DNA of 26,001 nt. Origin: Pseudomonadota bacterium (lineage in GTDB: Bacteria > Pseudomonadota > Alphaproteobacteria > Azospirillales > Azospirillaceae). Below the pieces are notes generated by a model. It saw only the letters and a program-made list of their open reading frames with translations, was not told the origin of the DNA and searched no databases. Numbering within the stretch: the first letter of the stretch is position 1; each line of letters begins with the position of its first letter. The stretch spans positions 1 to 26,001 of the forward strand of contig JAEZID010000128.1 of NCBI GenBank assembly GCA_023416195.1, in the 5' to 3' direction. This document shows, piece by piece, positions 22,299-26,001 of this stretch. Both the position numbers and the translations under genes were made by a program.

Positions 22299-22718
22299 TC
22301 ACTCTTGCCGGACACGCCGGACCAGGGCGAAGAATTCCTCCCGGTCGAGAGCCCCGTTGTGGTCGGTGTCGGCGGCGTCGAACGCGCTGTCCACGACGTT
22401 GAGAAATTCGAGAGTGCTGATTTTGCCGCCGGCACCCGCCACCCGTGCGAAGGCCTCCGCCGACAGGGCGGTCTCGTCGCGGGTCAGCGCAAGATCCTTG
22501 TTGCGGTCCAGCAGGTAGAACACCAGCATCTGATTGTTCTTGAATTCCGTCATCGAGATGCGGCCGTCGCCGTTCTCGTCGAGCAGTTCGAAAATCTTGG
22601 CGGCGCGATTGCGTTCAGCCGACATGTCGGCGGCGATTGCCCCGGTGAGCGCGGGCGCCGCCGGAAACATGAGCGTTCCCGCGATCAGTGCCCACATCAG
22701 GCTTGCCCGAGCGGCCAT
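22299..22718 (-). CDS. Exported EF-hand calcium-binding protein
   Basis: This 139-residue protein has a signal peptide (1 to about 30, ending TGAIAA) and EF-hand loops. Loop 1 is DENGDGRISMTE (47-58) and the last is DTDHNGALDREE (117-128); both have the acidic positions and a central glycine. DRNKDLALTRDE (71-82) is weaker because the central glycine is replaced. A half-motif GGKISTLEF (about 98-105) marks a degenerate third unit. It is likely periplasmic and could bind calcium for sensing or buffering. The ATG at 22718 has GAGG six bases upstream; the GTG four codons earlier overlaps that site and is rejected. It heads the short operon with the SHOCT lipoproteins. Confidence 0.85.
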   Translation of the reverse strand: MAARASLMWALIAGTLMFPAAPALTGAIAADMSAERNRAAKIFELLDENGDGRISMTEFKNNQMLVFYLLDRNKDLALTRDETALSAEAFARVAGAGGKISTLEFLNVVDSAFDAADTDHNGALDREEFFALVRRVRQE

Positions 22719-22875
22719 GGCCAACCTCACGTTTTAAAGACGTTCGTTTGAACAGCCGACACAGGACACACCGATACCAAGCCGATGTGGAAGTAACGGC
22801 CGGGCCGGTGTCTTCATTGATACGGTAATGTCGGCTGTATCCTGGCACGGCGGGGCGCCGCCCGGGCGGGCATCG
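22719..22875 (-). other. Intergenic region upstream of the EF-hand operon
   Basis: This 157-base gap should hold the EF-hand operon promoter and the end of the TPR gene. It contains the 11-mer TTGATACGGTA (22817-22827), which recurs at 25186. A GC palindrome CCGCCCGGGCGG lies at the TPR gene end but has almost no loop or T-tract, so I do not call it a terminator. Confidence 0.4.
22725..22728 (-). promoter_or_regulatory. Ribosome binding site of the EF-hand gene
   Basis: GAGG on the minus strand lies six bases before the ATG at 22718. Using it as a ribosome site excludes the in-frame GTG at 22730 as start. Confidence 0.5.
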
Positions 22876-24774
22876 TCACTGCCGGTCGGCGGCGGTCGGC
22901 CGTTGGGCGACGGCAAGGCCGGCCTTTTGCAGGCCGTCGACGATCTTGGCGATGGTCGCGGGATGAATGTTGCGCCGCTCGAACTCGGCGATGGCCTTCT
23001 CGCCGAAGTTCGGGTCCAGCCGCAGGATCGCTTGAACCGCCTGGGCCGCTTCGGCTTTGTGGCCGGCCTCGCCGTGGATCATCGCCAGGGCGACGTGGGT
23101 GAGGATGACCTCGGGCAGATCGACCCGCTCGGCCTCGGCCAGCGCCTCGTCGTAGCGGCCGTTCATGTAATGGTGCAGGGCGATGACGATGCGGTACCAG
23201 TTCGGGTGGGCCGGATTGCGCGCGAACGCCTCGCGGATCAGCGGGATACCCTTCTGCCACTCGCCGATCACGCTGTAGCAGCGCCCGAGATCGGCCAGTA
23301 TGTCGCTGTCGTTGGGGTTGAGGGCCAACGCCTGCTCGTACGCCGCGATGCTCTGTTGCGGTTCCTGGTTGAGCCAATGGGCCAGCCCGAGCGCCTGCAG
23401 CGGCAACGGGTTGTCGGGCGCCAGGGACGCCGCGTGCAGCGCCAGTTTCAGTCCGGCGCCGACCGGATCGGGGCGTTCGGCGCGCGGGTTGAAGCCCAGC
23501 CGCGCCTCGTCGATGGTCACCATGGCCAGCGCCGCCCAGGCGTCGGCGTAGAGCGGGTCGCTCAGCACCGCGCGTTCCAGGCAGGCGCGCATCTGGCGGT
23601 GCGTCTCCGCGCCCGGCTGGCGCCAATACTGACGCGTCCGCACCATGCATTCATAGGAGGAGAGTTCCTGCGGCGGCCGTCTGGCCGTGACGCGCACCTC
23701 CTCCTGCTGGATCACGCCGTGCGATTGCGCCAGCGCGCGGGCGACCTGCGCCGCGATGTTCTGGCGCAGGTCGATCATCGTGGTCGGACCCAGATCGCGG
23801 CGAAAGCTGTCGGACCACAGATAGCGATGGTCCTTCGCCCGGATCAGCGAGACCGTGATCTGGAGCTGGTTGTCGTTCTGGCCGATGCTTCCCTTGATCA
23901 TGTAGTCGATGGGCGTTTCAGGCCGCTCCCCGCCCGATTCCCGCGTGGAACGGTAGCGGAAGCTGGTGTCGGCGCCATAGACGAGCACGTTCTTGAAGCG
24001 GATCAGCGCGCCGATCAGGTCTTCCGTGAAACCGTCGGCGAACAAATCCTGCTTCGGATCCCCGGTGGCGTTGGCAAACGGCAGCACGAGAAGCGACGGG
24101 CCACGGATGGCGACCATCTGCTCCCTGTCGGGGCGGAATGCACCGGAGCGTGACGGCGCGAAGGCGCCGCCCCACACGGCGATGAACAGCAGGAGCGCCG
24201 CCATCGCAAGAACCGCCGTTGCGGCCAGCGCCATGCGCGGCCGGCTGGCGCGGAACGGAAGCGGTTGCGCCGAAGGTGCTTCCGGCGATGACGGTGCGGA
24301 CTCGTCGGGGTCGGCGTCCCGGCCCTGCGCATCGAGCGCCGTGGCCGATCCATGCGTTCCCGGAACCGCCGCCGGGGCATCCTCCAGGCGGTTGGCCAGG
24401 GGCGTTCGCGGCTGGACCGAGAAGTGGGGGACGTAGCTGCCCTTGGGTATGGATATTCGGATCGGGTCGTCGGTCCCTTCGGTCAGATAATAATGTTCCA
24501 GCGCCTGGCGGAGCCGGCCCGCCTGGATGCGGACCACGGGGTCGAGCGACGCGTCGAAGTCGGCGTCGCGATCGAACACGTCCATGGCGATGGTGTAGGC
24601 TTTGATGCGGTCGGCGCGGCCGGCCTGCGCTTCCTGCACGATGAATTGCAGGAAGCGGCGTCCCCGCGCGGAACTTCGCAGGCTGCGGCTGGCGAGCACC
24701 CGCGCCAACGCGTCATCGATCAGCTCCGGCGCGACCGGCGCGCCGAGGCCGTGGGAGTCGGAGGCGTGAGGCAT
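22876..24774 (-). CDS. Membrane-anchored TolB-like / TPR protein
   Basis: This 632-residue protein has an N-terminal cytoplasmic domain (about 15-120) with the pattern SRSLRSSARGRRFLQFIV, IAMDVFDRDADFDASLDPVVRIQAGRLRQALEHYY and IRISIPKGSYVPHF, known from many regulator-like proteins in soil bacteria. A low-complexity linker and one TM helix (181-201) follow. Next is a TolB-N-like domain (about 225-345: LLVLPFANATGDPKQDLFADGFTEDLIGAL), as in class III cyclase-associated proteins, and then TPR repeats (about 375-600, e.g. ALNPNDSDILADLGRCYSVIGEW). No cyclase catalytic residues are present. It is probably a signalling or transcription-linked scaffold; the ligand is unknown. AGGGGAAG precedes the ATG at 24774. 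It stands alone, 157 bases before the EF-hand gene. Confidence 0.85.
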   Translation of the reverse strand: MPHASDSHGLGAPVAPELIDDALARVLASRSLRSSARGRRFLQFIVQEAQAGRADRIKAYTIAMDVFDRDADFDASLDPVVRIQAGRLRQALEHYYLTEGTDDPIRISIPKGSYVPHFSVQPRTPLANRLEDAPAAVPGTHGSATALDAQGRDADPDESAPSSPEAPSAQPLPFRASRPRMALAATAVLAMAALLLFIAVWGGAFAPSRSGAFRPDREQMVAIRGPSLLVLPFANATGDPKQDLFADGFTEDLIGALIRFKNVLVYGADTSFRYRSTRESGGERPETPIDYMIKGSIGQNDNQLQITVSLIRAKDHRYLWSDSFRRDLGPTTMIDLRQNIAAQVARALAQSHGVIQQEEVRVTARRPPQELSSYECMVRTRQYWRQPGAETHRQMRACLERAVLSDPLYADAWAALAMVTIDEARLGFNPRAERPDPVGAGLKLALHAASLAPDNPLPLQALGLAHWLNQEPQQSIAAYEQALALNPNDSDILADLGRCYSVIGEWQKGIPLIREAFARNPAHPNWYRIVIALHHYMNGRYDEALAEAERVDLPEVILTHVALAMIHGEAGHKAEAAQAVQAILRLDPNFGEKAIAEFERRNIHPATIAKIVDGLQKAGLAVAQRPTAADRQ

Positions 24775-25323
24775 GCGCTTCCCCTGTCCGATGGCCGCGC
24801 CTGTTCACCGCAGGTAACCTTCGTCGCATGCCGCTTTCCCGTATCGGTCTCCGATCACCTCCAGGTCGTATCGAAGGCCTGGTGAAAGCAAAAATCATGC
24901 GGTCGTCGGCGCGTCACGTTGACATCCGTTCGAAACTTGTCGTTCTCAGTCTACGCAGCTGTTTTTCGCAAGGATTATCGCCTAATATTATAGGACATGA
25001 TTGCCGATGTGCGGGCCACGCGGAAAGCATGATAGCCAGAACGCAGCCGCAGCGAAATGATTGCTGAAGGCATATATGCCGGAAGGGCGGAGAGTGATTT
25101 GCATCACTCCTTTTGAAGATAGCTTCTCTTGCCTTGTGGGTTCCGTGTTGACTGAAATATTGTTGATGGCCTGCGGGGTGTGGTCTTGATACGGTATCGA
25201 TGTCAACTGTTGCACCCTTCAAGCACGCGTGCGATCTCGTGCAGTCTTACCCAATCAAGGCAAGCATTCCGGCATCCCTTCGATGCCGACGTCCGCATCC
25301 GTCAAAAACCGGCGAGAGGTCCC
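24775..25323. other. 549-base divergent intergenic region
   Basis: This region lies between the divergently transcribed TPR gene and the small plus-strand gene. It is markedly more AT-rich than its surroundings (especially 24950-25200), as expected for regulatory DNA. It holds a CRP/FNR-type palindrome (25092-25109), the short palindrome GATAC-G-GTATC (25188-25198), and a TTGACA hexamer at 24919 without a clear -10 partner. The short open frames on both strands have no ribosome site or recognisable protein, so no gene is called. Confidence 0.55.
25092..25109. promoter_or_regulatory. CRP/FNR-family operator-like palindrome
   Basis: GAGTGAT-TTGC-ATCACTC is a perfect 7-bp inverted repeat with a 4-base centre. 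Its inner part GTGA-N6-TCAC is the CRP-type core, and the GTGAT-N4-ATCAC layout is that of the CRP/FNR superfamily. It lies about 215 bases before the plus-strand gene. A CTTTT follows, so a weak hairpin terminator is an alternative reading. Confidence 0.45.
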
Positions 25324-25575
25324 ATGTCGGACAAGACGCGGCATGCGGTCGAACGTTTCCCGGATCTGGCGGCGGTCATCAAACAGCATTGCGCCGATAA
25401 TCGTTTCTTTCGCAACCTGTGTGAGGACTACGGAGAAGCGATCGACGTGCTGCGCCGCTGGGAAAGGGCGGACAGACCACCGCCAGCCGAGCACATCACA
25501 GCCTGTCGCGAGCTCATCTCCGAACTCGAACAGGAGATTTTGTTCGAACTGCAAAACCGTTTGGATCGCGTATGA
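25324..25575 (+). CDS. Small helical protein of unknown function
   Basis: This is the only plus-strand gene I support: 83 residues, highly charged, predicted almost entirely alpha-helical, with no signal peptide or TM segment. The pattern FPDLAAVIKQHCADNRFFRNLCEDYGEAIDVLRRWE followed by CRELISELEQEILFELQ vaguely recalls small YdcH/DUF465-type coiled-coil proteins, but the match is too weak to name. The ATG at 25324 has GAGAGG just upstream. The frame is open further upstream to 25180, but that part is basic and atypical, so it is probably untranslated. It converges with the lipoprotein gene on the right. Confidence 0.65.
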   Translation: MSDKTRHAVERFPDLAAVIKQHCADNRFFRNLCEDYGEAIDVLRRWERADRPPPAEHITACRELISELEQEILFELQNRLDRV

Positions 25576-25672
25576 CCTTTGGACGGCCCGGGCGGCGCCT
25601 CGAACGGCCTCGCCGGGATAGGCGTCGGCCGCATGGGGGCGAAACGGGGCAGCCGAACAGGATGTTGGCTGG

Positions 25673-26001
25673 TCATTGACCGTTGGGCGGGGCAACGACG
25701 CAGTTCCGCACGACCGGAGCGCAGTCGGACAACCAGGCCCCGGCCGGATAGGCGACCTGTTCCACCGCGTCGTTGCTCAACACGATGGTCACCACGCAAC
25801 CGCCCCCGCCCCCGGCGACCAGCGAGGGATCGAACTCGGTTCCCAACGCGACGCTGGTGGAACTGCGCGCCCCGTCGGCCAGGCTGGCGGATGGATCGAA
25901 GGCGCCGCTGGCTCGCAGCCGGAAGGTGAGGTATTCCTTGCCGTTGCGGGCGGCCTGATGATCCGGATATCCGGCGCACGCCAACAGCTGTTGCTTCGGC
26001 A
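25673..26001 (-). CDS. Small putative lipoprotein, 5' end cut by window edge
   Basis: The readable part begins off the right edge and enters with QQLLACAGYPDHQAARNGKEYLTF, where LLAC looks like a lipobox and the hydrophobic signal would lie just outside. About 100 residues follow, with GGGGGC near the middle and two further cysteines (SDCAPVVRNC) that could form a disulphide. I do not recognise the family. A TTG at 25984 would start within the lipobox and is unlikely to be the true start. It converges with the small plus-strand gene; 97 bases between them show no clear terminator. Confidence 0.6.
   Translation of the reverse strand, partial: PKQQLLACAGYPDHQAARNGKEYLTFRLRASGAFDPSASLADGARSSTSVALGTEFDPSLVAGGGGGCVVTIVLSNDAVEQVAYPAGAWLSDCAPVVRNCVVAPPNGQ

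Noticed and set aside
19617..22751. Plus-strand open frame of about 1040 codons opposite the PepSY to EF-hand genes
   Set aside because: It spans several minus-strand genes, two regulatory regions and a terminator, and has no recognisable domain.
24828..25067. Small plus-strand open frame of 79 codons in the divergent intergenic region
   Set aside because: It has no ribosome site and no family-like features, and it overlaps AT-rich regulatory-looking DNA.

Overview
The window is GC-rich and reads as an alphaproteobacterial chromosome or megaplasmid. An Azospirillum-like or other Rhodospirillales host is my inference from base composition, codon use and gene content; nothing in the window identifies the species. 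All genes but one lie on the minus strand, so the biological order runs from right to left.

About 1-21670 is an iron-acquisition island for a catecholate siderophore. The biosynthetic operon (10964 down to the left edge) has the order entC-entE-entB-entA-mbtH-NRPS. Successive genes overlap or sit within a few dozen bases. EntC makes isochorismate, EntB and EntA convert it to 2,3-dihydroxybenzoate (DHB), EntE activates DHB and loads the aryl carrier domain of EntB, and the NRPS extends it. The NRPS is open for 2048 codons to the left edge and reads C-A-PCP-C-A. The first A domain has an unusual pocket (approximately D-S-L-D-L-G-L-V-D), suggesting a basic amino acid. The second has the serine code of EntF (DVWHFSLVD). 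The predicted product is therefore a DHB-(Arg/Lys/Orn)-Ser siderophore. The last carrier and release domains lie outside the window.

Upstream is an export operon (16842-11282): an EntS-type MFS exporter, a periplasmic adaptor and an RND pump. Next come a TonB-dependent catecholate receptor (18985-16943) with a near-perfect Fur box and a strong terminator, then a DUF3325-DUF3649-PepSY operon (21569-19284) likely used for inner-membrane iron reduction and release. Fur-type palindromes precede the biosynthetic operon, the receptor and the DUF3325 operon, so the island is probably a single iron-repressed regulon.

About 21730-26001 is unrelated accessory or housekeeping DNA. It holds a small operon for an exported EF-hand protein and two tiny SHOCT lipoproteins, ended by a good intrinsic terminator. 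It also holds a membrane-anchored TolB-like/TPR protein, a 549-base intergenic region with a CRP/FNR-type palindrome, one small plus-strand gene of unknown function, and the 3' part of a small lipoprotein gene cut by the right edge.

Most worth following up: the predicted DHB-basic-Ser product, the coupling of an RND pump to an EntS exporter in a siderophore island, the recurrent 12-15 bp in-frame duplications in linker DNA of the biosynthetic genes, and the SHOCT/EF-hand operon.
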